Shown here: positions 15,683 through 24,936 of the stretch, in pieces
How the letters are laid out: every line of letters starts with the position of its first letter
Position numbering within the stretch: position 1 is the first letter of the stretch
NCBI GenBank assembly: GCA_900553225.1
Contig: USCV01000018.1
Span: 1-26,895, forward strand
DNA length: 26,895 nt
Direction of reading: 5' to 3'
Origin: an uncultured Clostridium sp.
GTDB lineage: Bacteria > Bacillota > Clostridia > TANB77 > CAG-508
Position numbers and translations under genes: made by a program
The notes under the pieces: model-generated
Database searches by the model: none
Seen by the model: the letters and a program-made list of their open reading frames with translations, nothing else
Told to the model about the DNA's origin: nothing

Positions 15683-15745
15683 AAATAGGAATCGAAATTT
15701 TAGCAATTGTTTTTGCAAAATAAATTTTCGATTTCTTATTTTTTT
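15683..15745 (+). terminator. Terminator after the rsmD operon
   Basis: An AATCGAAA/TTTCGATT-centred stem (left arm about 15683-15697, right arm about 15727-15741, one bulge) has a large AT-rich loop and is followed by a T tract. Confidence 0.75.
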
Positions 15746-15746
15746 A

Positions 15747-15775
15747 TGGAAAAAAAATAAGTTATATGATAGAAT
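15747..15775 (+). promoter_or_regulatory. Possible promoter of ftsK/spoIIIE
   Basis: TGGAAA (15747-15752) and TAGAAT (15770-15775) are 17 bp apart, with an extended -10 TGA. Confidence 0.5.
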
Positions 15776-15811
15776 GAAAAAACAAACACGTATAGAGGAG
15801 GAGACATTAAA

Positions 15812-18251
15812 TTGGCAAAAGCAAAGACAAAAAATAAAACCAAAAATGTTAAGAAACAAAAGAAAATGAATGAAGACATTGCTATTGTTATTATGATTGT
15901 AATTAGCGTATTACTTGCTGTTTTAATATATACAGAATCAGGATATATTGGTGCAAATTTAAGTCCAATGTTAGGTGGAATATGTGGACTTATGAAATAT
16001 ATAATTCCAATTGGAACATTTGGAATTGCAATTTATTTAGCTTATGATGATAAGAAGTATTTTACTTCTAAATTAACACAGTACGGAGGAGTACTACTTT
16101 GTATAGCAGCAGTCTTAAGTATTTATCAAATTTCAATTGGAAATATAAATCCAGATCAGGAATTTGGAGAATTAATACGGAAATGCATATAAATTAGGTC
16201 AAAGAAATATTGGCGGTGGTGTTATAGGTATTTTAGTTGCATTTCCATTTATTAAATTGCTCGGAACACTAGGAACAGTAATTTTAGCACTAGGACTTGC
16301 TATAGTATTTATAGTATTTATATTTGGATTTAAACCAAGTGAATTTATATCAGAATTTTTATATGATATGGAAGAAAGAAAAAATGAGAAGAAGGAATTA
16401 ATATTAAAAGAAAAAGAAGAAAAAAATGTAAATAATAGAGGAAATAAAATTTATAATGTGGAGGAAGATAATTCTATTCCTACTCCGATTAAAGAGACTA
16501 GAAGAGAAAGAAAACAAAGAGAAGAAGAAGAAAAAAGAAGAAAAGCATTAGAAGTGGATCAATTAACAATAAATTTAGATGAAGAGGACGAAGAAAAAAG
16601 GGGATTTTTGAAAAAATTTAAGCATGGAAAAAATGATATTGTCCCAATTGGAAGTGATAATGGTTCTGCTACAAATCAGGCACCAGACTATATAGAAGAG
16701 AATTTATTTAAAAAAGAGCAAGAGACAAAAGAAGAAAAAACAAAGGAAGTTCTGCAACTGGAACATACATTAACTGTAGAAGATGAAAATTATGAATTCC
16801 CACCAATAACATTACTAAGTGAAGGAGAGAAAAAGGGAATAAAAGGTGGAAAGAAAGCTGTAACAGATACGGCGTCAAAATTACAAAAGACATTGTATAG
16901 TTTTGGAGTTTCAGCTAAAGTTGAAAATGTATCTGTTGGACCTGCAATTACAAGATATGAATTAAAACCAGCAGAAGGAGTAAGAGTAAGTAAGATTGCA
17001 AATTTAGCAGATGATATAGCTCTAAATTTAGCAGCTGAAACAATAAGAATTGAAGCTCCAATTCCAGGAAAACAGGCAGTTGGAATTGAAGTGCCAAATA
17101 AAGAAAATGAAATAGTACATCTAAGAGATATTATAGATACAGAAGAATTTTATAGTCATAAATCAAATCTAGCATTTGCACTTGGAAAAGATGTTGCTGG
17201 AAAAGAAGTTATAACAGACATTGCAAAAATGCCACATGTTCTTATTGCAGGTTCGACAGGTTCAGGAAAAAGTGTATGTATTAACACTTTAATAACAAGC
17301 ATTATTTACAAAGCAAAGCCAAGTGAAGTAAAGCTTGTAATGGTTGATCCGAAAGTTGTAGAACTTTCAATATATAATGGAATACCACATTTGCTAATTC
17401 CAGTTGTAACAGATCCAAAAAAGGCAGCAGGAGCTTTAGCATGGGCAGTACAAGAAATGGTTAATAGATATAGCCTGTTTGCAAGCAAAAATGTTAGAGA
17501 TATAAAAGGATATAATGAAGCAATTGTAAAAGAGGGCGGAGCTGAAAAATTACCACAAATTGTTATAATAATAGATGAACTTGCAGATTTAATGATGTGT
17601 TCACCAAAAGATGTTGAAGATGCAATTTGTAGACTTGCTCAAATGGCAAGAGCAGCTGGAATGCACTTAGTTATTGCAACACAAAGACCATCTGTTGATG
17701 TTATTACAGGTATTATTAAAGCAAATATTCCTTCTAGAATTTCTTTTGCAGTTTCATCACAAGTAGATTCTAGAACAGTTTTAGATATGGTTGGTGCAGA
17801 GAAGCTTTTAGGAAAAGGAGATATGCTATTTTATCCATCTGGGGCACCAAAGCCAGTTAGAGTTCAAGGAGCATTTGTTTCAGACAAAGAGGTTGAAAAG
17901 ATTGTTGATTTTATTAAAGCAAATGGAGGAGAAACAACTTATAGAGAAGATATAATAGATAAAATTGAAAATGGAAATAATAATTCAGATAAAGATTTAC
18001 AAGAACAGGATGAGGAAGATAACACTGATCCACTTTTAATGGAAGCAATAGATACAGTTGTAGAAACAGGACAAGCCTCTACTTCTTTTATACAAAGAAG
18101 ATTTAAAGTAGGATATGCAAGAGCAGGAAGAATTATTGATCAGATGGAGGAAAGAGGAGTTATTTCTGGCTATCAAGGAAGTAAACCAAGAGAAGTACTA
18201 ATGAGTAAAGAGCGATGGGAAGAATTGAAAATGCAAAATGCAAAAGCGTAA
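15812..18251 (+). CDS. ftsK: FtsK/SpoIIIE DNA translocase, read through a +1 frameshift at CGG
   Basis: This septal DNA pump clears chromosome from the closing septum or forespore. The start is TTG 15812 with AGGAGGAG 8 nt upstream. Zero-frame codons 1-122 encode three membrane helices and end at CGG 16178-16180, four codons before a TAA. Skipping the C gives GGA AAT GCA TAT AAA: the frame continues into the fourth helix, a charged linker, Walker A GSTGSGKS (about 480), Walker B IIIDELADLM (about 588), and the C-terminal winged-helix gamma domain (ASTSFIQRRFKVGYARAGRIIDQMEERG). The joined product is 812 aa, a normal length, with no residue lost. Without the shift only a 126-aa membrane fragment is made, and the remainder would have no good start. 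I cannot tell FtsK from SpoIIIE by sequence alone. Confidence 0.9.
16178..16181 (+). other. CGGA frameshift site 1 (ftsK codon 123)
   Basis: The context is TTA ATA CGGA AAT GCA. The in-frame CGG is followed by A; removing the C yields glycine (GGA) and restores the frame. The unshifted stop (TAA) comes four codons after CGG. Confidence 0.8.
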
Positions 18252-18278
18252 ATCCATATAGCGGTTAGGAGAGTTGTT

Positions 18279-19814
18279 TTGAAGAAAAAAGATAATAGAT
18301 TTTCAAGATTGAACTTAAATATGAAAGATTATAATGAAGAATTAGAAGCTATTTTAGATGAAAAGGGCTTTGACGGCGATGTACAAAGCCTAATACTTAG
18401 TATGTTTTATAAAATAGAAAATGCTTATCAAGATTATTATAATGTAAAAAAGCAAATGCCATCAAAAGAAGAGTTTATAAAAAAAATTTCAAATACAATA
18501 AAACGATATTGCAATGAAATTAAAATTATAAAACCAAAGGGAAAAAGAAACGAAATTGAATATAAAATTGATAAAGAAAGTGGGAGTATTCAATGTTTCC
18601 CAAATGAAGTATTATTGCTTTATTGTTTATTTGAACTTGCTATTATTAAATATGATAAGGATGATTTAAAAGAATGTGCTATAGTAGATTTATTACAAAG
18701 AGGCAATAGCTATAATTACCAAGAAGCAATTAGAGATTTTAATGGTTGGTCATGGACAGATTCACTAAATACTACTGAGGAAATTCAATATAATCTAATA
18801 TATCAGAATTTACTTATGCTATTAGGATATGATGATATGCAGGAAATCCTATTAGCAGAAAAGAAGATAGATAAAATAAAAGAAAAATTAGAAAGTAAAT
18901 ATAATCAAGAAATAGTAGCAGATTTTTTATACAATTTTTCCAAAATTGCAGTAATATTAAAAGCAAATAATGATAAAGAATATAAAGAAAAATTATATGA
19001 ACATTATAATCCACTAGCACAGGAACTTGAAAAAATTAGTGATAAAGAACAATTAATAGAATATATTGCAAGTAAAAAGAAAGATATAACAGATAACATA
19101 CGAGAAATTGATAAATTATTAAATGATATTACTGCTTTAAGAATTGAATTTGAAGAAAGAAATAGTAAATTACCGAAAAACAAAAAAATATTTTCAATTA
19201 GTGAACTTGCAGATATTTATGAAGAAAAAAGAGAGAAACTTTTGAATGAAATGAAGGATTATAATAAACTAGTTGAACCAATGGAGTACATAAAACATAA
19301 AGAAGAATTAGAAAATGATTTGAAGTTCTTTGATGAATTAAATATTAAGGAAGATAAGAAGAACAATATAGAAAAAAACATAATTAAGCTACAAGAGGAA
19401 TTTTTAAAGTGCTTTAGTGAAAAAATAAATAAAATTCAAGAAAAAAAGAAAGTTATATTTTTAATATATGATTTTAGATATTATTGCCTTTTAAGATATA
19501 AAAAGAATTATAAAATAATAAATTCATCTAAATTGAAAAGTTCAATAGTGCAAGTTTTAAAAGAATTAATAAGAAAAGCAGAAGAGTTAAAAGCTATAGA
19601 AAAAATATTTAATGATGATTTATCTAGTGTAGCAATCTTTAAAAAGATACTTCAAACAAGAGTTATTACACTTGAAAATATAAGTTTGCATATATTTAAA
19701 GAAACTGATAATTATAATATTAAATTTTATGATGGCAATATATTAGAAGGGGAAATAGATTTAGATTCTAACGAAATTAACACAAAAAAGAAAAAAGTAA
19801 AATTAATTATATAA
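18279..19814 (+). CDS. Large coiled-coil protein of unknown function (511 aa)
   Basis: I do not recognise this protein. It starts at TTG 18279, with AGGAGAG 5 nt upstream and 27 bp after ftsK. It has no membrane helix, signal peptide or nucleotide-binding motif. The N-terminal third is a mixed globular region (DVQSLILSMFYKIENAYQDYYNVKKQMPSKEEFIKKISNTIKRY; later FPNEVLLLYCLFELAI). The rest is mostly charged helix with likely coiled coil between about residues 240 and 440. The C-terminus is a short beta-rich piece. Lys, Glu, Asn and Ile dominate, as in the neighbours, so there is no sign of foreign origin. Its position between ftsK and a beta-CASP nuclease says little about its job. Confidence 0.8.
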   Translation: MKKKDNRFSRLNLNMKDYNEELEAILDEKGFDGDVQSLILSMFYKIENAYQDYYNVKKQMPSKEEFIKKISNTIKRYCNEIKIIKPKGKRNEIEYKIDKESGSIQCFPNEVLLLYCLFELAIIKYDKDDLKECAIVDLLQRGNSYNYQEAIRDFNGWSWTDSLNTTEEIQYNLIYQNLLMLLGYDDMQEILLAEKKIDKIKEKLESKYNQEIVADFLYNFSKIAVILKANNDKEYKEKLYEHYNPLAQELEKISDKEQLIEYIASKKKDITDNIREIDKLLNDITALRIEFEERNSKLPKNKKIFSISELADIYEEKREKLLNEMKDYNKLVEPMEYIKHKEELENDLKFFDELNIKEDKKNNIEKNIIKLQEEFLKCFSEKINKIQEKKKVIFLIYDFRYYCLLRYKKNYKIINSSKLKSSIVQVLKELIRKAEELKAIEKIFNDDLSSVAIFKKILQTRVITLENISLHIFKETDNYNIKFYDGNILEGEIDLDSNEINTKKKKVKLII

Positions 19815-19844
19815 AAGATCAGATAGAAAGGAATGATTTATAAA

Positions 19845-21494
19845 ATGAATATTACATTTTTAGGTGCAGCAAAAACAGTAACTGGTTCCAACTTTTTAGT
19901 TGAAGCAGCAGGAAAAAAATTTTTAGTAGATTGTGGAATGTATCAAGGACAAGCAAAAGATGAACTTAAAAACGAAGAACCTTTTTTATTTAATGTAGAC
20001 GAAATTGATTTTGTCCTACTAACACATGCACATATAGATCACTCAGGAAGGTTACCTAAATTATATAAAGAAGGATATAGAAACAAAATAATTGCTACAA
20101 AAGCTACATGTGACTTATGTGCAATTATGTTGCCAGATAGTGGACACATTCAAGAAATGGAAGCAGAATGGAAAAATAAAAAGAGAAAAAGAAAGGGCCA
20201 AAAAGAACTTCCACCATTATATACAGCCGAAGAAGCTGCAAAGTCACTTGAAATTTTTAGACCGGTAAAATATGATGAAATAATACAAATTGCTGAAAAT
20301 ATAAGTGTAAGATTTAATGATGCGGGTCATATGCTTGGTTCAGCTATTATTGAAGTTTGGGTAAATGAAGATGGAAAACAGATAAAAACTGTTTTTTCAG
20401 GGGATATTGGAAATAATGACATTCCACTTTTATCTTCTCCAACAATGATAGAGTCAGCAGATTATTTGGTTATGGAATCAACTTATGGTAATAGATTACA
20501 TTTGAAGAATGATCAAAAAGCTCAAGACTTTTTAAGAATTGTCTCAGAAACATTAAATAAAGGCGGAACAGTAGTAATTCCATCTTTTGCTGTAGGCAGA
20601 ACACAAGAAATTTTATATGAAATTAATAATTTAAAAGATGTAAAACATGATGAGGAATTTGAAAGAGAATATAAAACTTTAATGAGGACACCAGTGTATG
20701 TAGATAGTCCACTTGCAATTTCAGCAACAGAGGTATTTCAAGAAAATATGGACTTATTTGATGATGAAACACAAAAGATTATAAAATCAGGAGATAATCC
20801 TTTAGAGTTTCCAGGACTAAAATTCACAAGAACAGCAGATGAATCTAAAGAATTAAATGAAAAGAATGAATCATCTATTATTATTTCAGCAAGTGGAATG
20901 TGCGAAGTAGGACGTATTAAACATCACCTAAAACATAACTTATGGAATCCGAATAGTACAATTTTATTTGTGGGTTACCAAGCACCTGGAACATTAGGAA
21001 GAAAGATTGTAGATGGAGCAAAACAAGTTAAGATTTTTGGAGAAGACATTGCAGTTAATGCAAGAATTGAATATATTGAAGGATATTCTGGACATGCTGA
21101 TCAAGAATGGTTATTAAACTTTGTTTATTCATTTATAAATAAACCAAAACACATTTTCTTAGTACACGGGGAACCAGAAGGTCAAGTTGTTTTAAAAGAT
21201 AAAATAGAAGAAACTACTGAAATTTCTGTGACTATTCCTGATTTTGGAGAAAAATATGAGCTAAGTGATGAAATAAATGTAATTGATAAGGTTAAAGCAA
21301 GAAAAGCATCTGAATACACTCGTTTACAAGTTATAGAAAGAATGAAAACATTACAAGAAGAACTAAAAGACATGGAAGAAATCGTGAAAGAAGAAATGTT
21401 AACAGAAAGTGCAAAAGATGAAGAAATAGAAAGCTTAAATGAAAAAATGAAAGAGTTAGAAAAGCAAATTGTAAAAATAGTAGAAAATAAATAA
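19845..21494 (+). CDS. Beta-CASP metallo-beta-lactamase-fold RNA hydrolase
   Basis: This is a putative metal-dependent exo/endoribonuclease of the CPSF/YsH1-like bacterial group. The N-terminus MNITFLGAAKTVTGSNFLVE is typical. The zinc motif HAHIDH covers residues 61-66; further metal-ligand regions are NDAGHMLGSAII and FSGDIGN. The beta-CASP part has ESTYGNRLH, GGTVVIPSFAVGRTQEIL, SASGMCEVGRIKHHLKHNL, and the final histidine motifs SGHADQ and LVHGEPEGQ. The C-terminus ends in a coiled coil. I chose ATG 19845 (549 aa) by homology; the ATG at 19833 lies only 1-2 nt from AAAGG, so it is less likely. Confidence 0.92.
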   Translation: MNITFLGAAKTVTGSNFLVEAAGKKFLVDCGMYQGQAKDELKNEEPFLFNVDEIDFVLLTHAHIDHSGRLPKLYKEGYRNKIIATKATCDLCAIMLPDSGHIQEMEAEWKNKKRKRKGQKELPPLYTAEEAAKSLEIFRPVKYDEIIQIAENISVRFNDAGHMLGSAIIEVWVNEDGKQIKTVFSGDIGNNDIPLLSSPTMIESADYLVMESTYGNRLHLKNDQKAQDFLRIVSETLNKGGTVVIPSFAVGRTQEILYEINNLKDVKHDEEFEREYKTLMRTPVYVDSPLAISATEVFQENMDLFDDETQKIIKSGDNPLEFPGLKFTRTADESKELNEKNESSIIISASGMCEVGRIKHHLKHNLWNPNSTILFVGYQAPGTLGRKIVDGAKQVKIFGEDIAVNARIEYIEGYSGHADQEWLLNFVYSFINKPKHIFLVHGEPEGQVVLKDKIEETTEISVTIPDFGEKYELSDEINVIDKVKARKASEYTRLQVIERMKTLQEELKDMEEIVKEEMLTESAKDEEIESLNEKMKELEKQIVKIVENK

Positions 21495-21519
21495 AACAAA
21501 AGAGAAGGAGAAAATTAAG

Positions 21520-23467
21520 TTGGAAAAATTTTATAATGAAGCAGTAATTGGTAATAAAAAAATGCTTGCAACTTATAGTAAAAAAGGTGAATTATTAAGA
21601 TTGTTTTACCCCAATGTAGATTTTAGACAATTTATTGATTATTTTCATATTGGACTTAAGATAAACGATTCACAAATAATATATTTACATGAAGATATAA
21701 ACAATGTATATAATCAACAATATTTACAAGATACTAATATATTAAAAACTATAATTGAAAACAAATACTTTAAATTAAAGATAAGTCAAATTGATGCTAT
21801 AACTATAAAAGATGATATATTAATAAAAAAATTTAAATTTATTAATGAAAATAATATAGATTTGAGAATTAACTTTTTGATTAATTCAAAAATGTTATCT
21901 AGTCAAGATAATCCTATATCTGCAAGGATTTTTGACGATACATTAATACAATATAATTATGACTATTCAGTTGGAATTTTTTCAAAAGAGAAAATAACAA
22001 GCTATCAGCTACACGATGTAAATAGAAATTTTGCAAGTGGTGTAATTGGTGGAAAAGACTATATTGGAATGTCTTCTAATTCTGCAATTAGCTATGATTT
22101 AGGAAGCTTAAAGCCAGGAGAAGAAAGAGAATTTACGCTTTTTATATACATGAAAGAAAATAAGGGAACAAAAATTGAAGAAAACATTGAAAACAGTATA
22201 GATAAAATCAGAAAATTTGAAGTAGATAAAAAAATTGATAGTATAAAAAAGTATTGGAGAAAATTTGTTAAGGAACATATAAACTTAGATACAAGTAATT
22301 TTAGTGAAAAATTAGATTTAATATATAAAAGAAGTATTTTGTTATTTCCGCTATTAATTAATTCAGAAACTGGTGGAATAATTGCGGCACCTGAAATTGA
22401 TGAAGAAAGAAAAGTGTCTGGTGGTTATGCTTATTGTTGGCCAAGGGATGCAGTATTTATTACAAAGGCATTAGATATTCTTGGAATGTGTAATGAAGCA
22501 AAGGATTTTTATATTAAATTTTGCAAAAATACACAAAGTAAAAATGGAATGTGGGAACAGCGTTTTTACACAAATGGAAATCTAGCTCCTTGTTGGGGAT
22601 ATCAAATTGATGAAACTGCAAGTGTTATATATGGAATATGCGAACATTATAAATTTAAGAAAGATATAGAATTTTTAAAACAAAGTATAAAAATGTGTGA
22701 AAACGCAGTGGAGTTTTTGTTTAAGTATATCGAAAATTTATTAGAGATTGATGAAGAAGATTCTGTAAAAAAAGAGATTGAATTAAAAAATAAAAATACA
22801 AACAAAATAGAAGTGCACTTAAGTTATGATTTATGGGAGATGAATGAAGGAGTTCATTTGTATTCTCTTGCAAGTATTTTTTCTGCTTTTGATGCTATGA
22901 TCTATATGGATGAGGAGTTACAAAAAAATAATAACTCTAATCGTATAAAACAAGAGATTGTTTTAAATAGAAAGTTAAAATTAGAGAAATATAAAGATTT
23001 AATAAAAAAATATATAACAAATAATTTTTATGATGAAAAGCAAAAAATCTTCTACAGAAATCTAACAGATAAGAAGATGGATATTAGTTTACTTGGAATA
23101 TTTGTTCCATTTGGATTGCTTTCTACATCTGAAAAAAGTGCGAAAAATTTAGCAGAAAAAATAAATATGACTTTAAGAACTTACACTGGAGGCTATTTAA
23201 GATTTGAAGGAGATAATTATTATGGGGGAAAAAATCCATGGGTTATTTCTACTTTATGGATGGCTTTATATTATATTAAAGCTGATAAAAAAAATAAAGC
23301 TATGGAATGTCTAGATTTTGTTGTGAAGACTGCTTCAGAAAATGGTCTTTTGGCAGAACAAGTTGATAATTTGCGGTGTAAATCCAGCATGGGTTAATGG
23401 ACTTGGATGGTCACATGCAATGTTTGTACTTGTTCTAAATGCATTAAATGATGAATCTAATTCTTGA
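21520..23467 (+). CDS. Glycoside hydrolase family 15 (glucoamylase-like), read through a +1 frameshift at CGG
   Basis: The protein should release glucose from alpha-glucans or oligosaccharides and is intracellular (no signal peptide). The N-terminal half is a beta-sandwich domain of about 270 residues. The (alpha/alpha)6 barrel shows GGYAYCWPRDAVF (about 300), the acid region DLWEMNEGVHLYSLASIF (about 436), and the second catalytic region GLLAEQVDN (near 610). CGG at codon 619 then meets a zero-frame stop seven codons on. Skipping its C gives GGT and continues GVNPAWVNGLGWSHAMFV to a TGA at 23465-23467, the expected GH15 C-terminus; total 648 aa. TTG start with AAGGAG 9 nt upstream. It lies 25 bp after the beta-CASP gene and 51 bp before radA. 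Confidence 0.88.
23374..23377 (+). other. CGGT frameshift site 2 (GH15 codon 619)
   Basis: The context is AAT TTG CGGT GTA AAT. It is the only one of the five sites with T in the fourth position. Skipping C gives GGT (Gly) followed by VNPAW, which matches the GH15 C-terminal motif. Confidence 0.8.
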
Positions 23468-23518
23468 CTTTACCTTTAAATTAAGAATTGGATTTTGAAT
23501 AGGAAAGGAAGAAATATA

Positions 23519-24888
23519 GTGGCTAAGGGTAAAACTGTGTTTGTGTGTAGCGAATGTGGATATGAATCTGCAAAATGGCTTGGAAAATGTCCTGGATGTG
23601 GACAATGGAATTGCTTTTATGAAGAAAAGATTGTAAAGGATTCTAAATCTTCTTTTTCTAAAATTGATAATTTAAAAAATGCTACTCCAGAAAAACTAAG
23701 CGATGTTAAAGGAAAAGAAGAAGTTAGAGTAAAAACTGGATTAAATGAATTAGATAGAGTTCTTGGTGGAGGAATTGTTAAAGGTTCATTAATTTTAGTT
23801 GGTGGAGAACCAGGCATCGGGAAATCAACTCTTATTTTACAACTATGTGATAAAATGCAAGGAGAAGGAAAGGTACTTTATATTTCACGGAGAGGAATCA
23901 GCACAACAAATAAAAATAAGAGCAGATAGATTAAATATTAACAATGATGACATTATGTTCTTAGGCGAAACAGATATTGATTTAATTCAAGAGACAATTT
24001 TAAAATTAAATCCAAAGCTTGTTGTAATAGATTCAATTCAAACAATGTATTCTGAGGAAATTACTTCTGCAGCTGGAACGGTTAGTCAAGTAAGAGAAAT
24101 TACGGCAAGGCTTATGAAAATTTGCAAAATAAATGAAATTACAACTATTATTATTGGACATGTAACAAAAGAAGGAAATATTGCAGGACCTAGAGTATTA
24201 GAGCACATGGTAGATACGGTATTATATCTAGAAGGAGAAAGGTATTTTTCATATCGTATTTTAAGAGGTGTAAAAAACAGATTTGGTTCTACTAATGAAG
24301 TGGGAATGTTTGAAATGCAAAATGAGGGAATGGTTGAAATTACAAATCCTTCTTCTATTCTTATTTCAGAAAGAGATGATAATCCCTCAGGTTCTGCAAT
24401 TGTTGCAACTATTGAGGGAACCAGACCTTTGCTTATTGAACTTCAAGCTTTAACAACTCCAACTGTTTTTGGATTCCCAAGAAGAACAGCAAATGGTATT
24501 GATTATAATAGATTAACATTGCTTATGGCTGTTTTAGAAAAAAGAGCGGGATTTATGCTTGGAAATCAAGACGTATACTTAAATGTTGTAAGTGGAATAA
24601 AAATATCGGAACCAGCAGTAGATTTGGGAATAATTGCTTGTGTAGCATCAAGCTTTAAAAATGTAAGCATACCAAAAGATTTGGCTCTTATTGGAGAAGT
24701 TCGGACTAACAGGAGAAATAAGAACTGTAAATTTAATCGACAAAAGATTAAAAGAAGCCGAAAAACTTGGATTTAAAACTTGTTTTATTCCAGAAAATAA
24801 CAAAAAACTATTGAAAGAAAATTATAAATTAGATATAATAGGTCTGAAAAATATCAATGATGCAATGAAAAAATTAGGTCTAAAATAA
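23519..24888 (+). CDS. radA: DNA repair protein RadA, read through two +1 frameshifts at CGG
   Basis: RadA is a RecA-like ATPase that drives branch migration in recombination. GTG 23519 is preferred (AAGGAAG upstream; product begins VAKGKTVFVCSECG). A four-Cys zinc finger uses C10, C13, C24 and C27. Walker A GGEPGIGKST is near 95-104. YIS is then followed by CGG at 23888; skipping C gives Gly124 of the conserved YISGEES motif. The frame runs on through KNRFG to the Lon-like domain (VVSGIKISEPAVDLGI), where a second CGG at 24702 stands exactly at Gly395 of LIGEVGLTGEIR. After both shifts the frame ends at 24888, giving 455 aa, the standard RadA length with no residue missing. Unshifted translation stops at 136 aa. 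It lies 48 bp before disA. Confidence 0.92.
23888..23891 (+). other. CGGA frameshift site 3 (radA Gly124)
   Basis: The context is ATT TCA CGGA GAG GAA. Skipping C restores the RadA YISGEES motif. The unshifted frame reaches TAG 13 codons after CGG. Confidence 0.85.
24702..24705 (+). other. CGGA frameshift site 4 (radA Gly395)
   Basis: The context is GAA GTT CGGA CTA ACA. Skipping C restores GEVGLTGEIR in the Lon-like domain. The unshifted frame ends 24 codons later. Confidence 0.85.
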
Positions 24889-24936
24889 TTTTCAAGACAA
24901 TGCATCCAAAGTAAACTACGATGGGAGTGATATAAA

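Noticed and set aside
16257..18251. Separate motor-only FtsK gene starting near 16257
   Set aside because: There is no ribosome binding site at the proposed start, and the frame continues upstream to GGA 16179 with conserved FtsK membrane-domain sequence.
23799..24776. Independent genes at 23799-24776 and 24691-24888
   Set aside because: These are the middle and last segments of radA in other frames. Their apparent starts lie inside RadA coding sequence and have no ribosome binding site.
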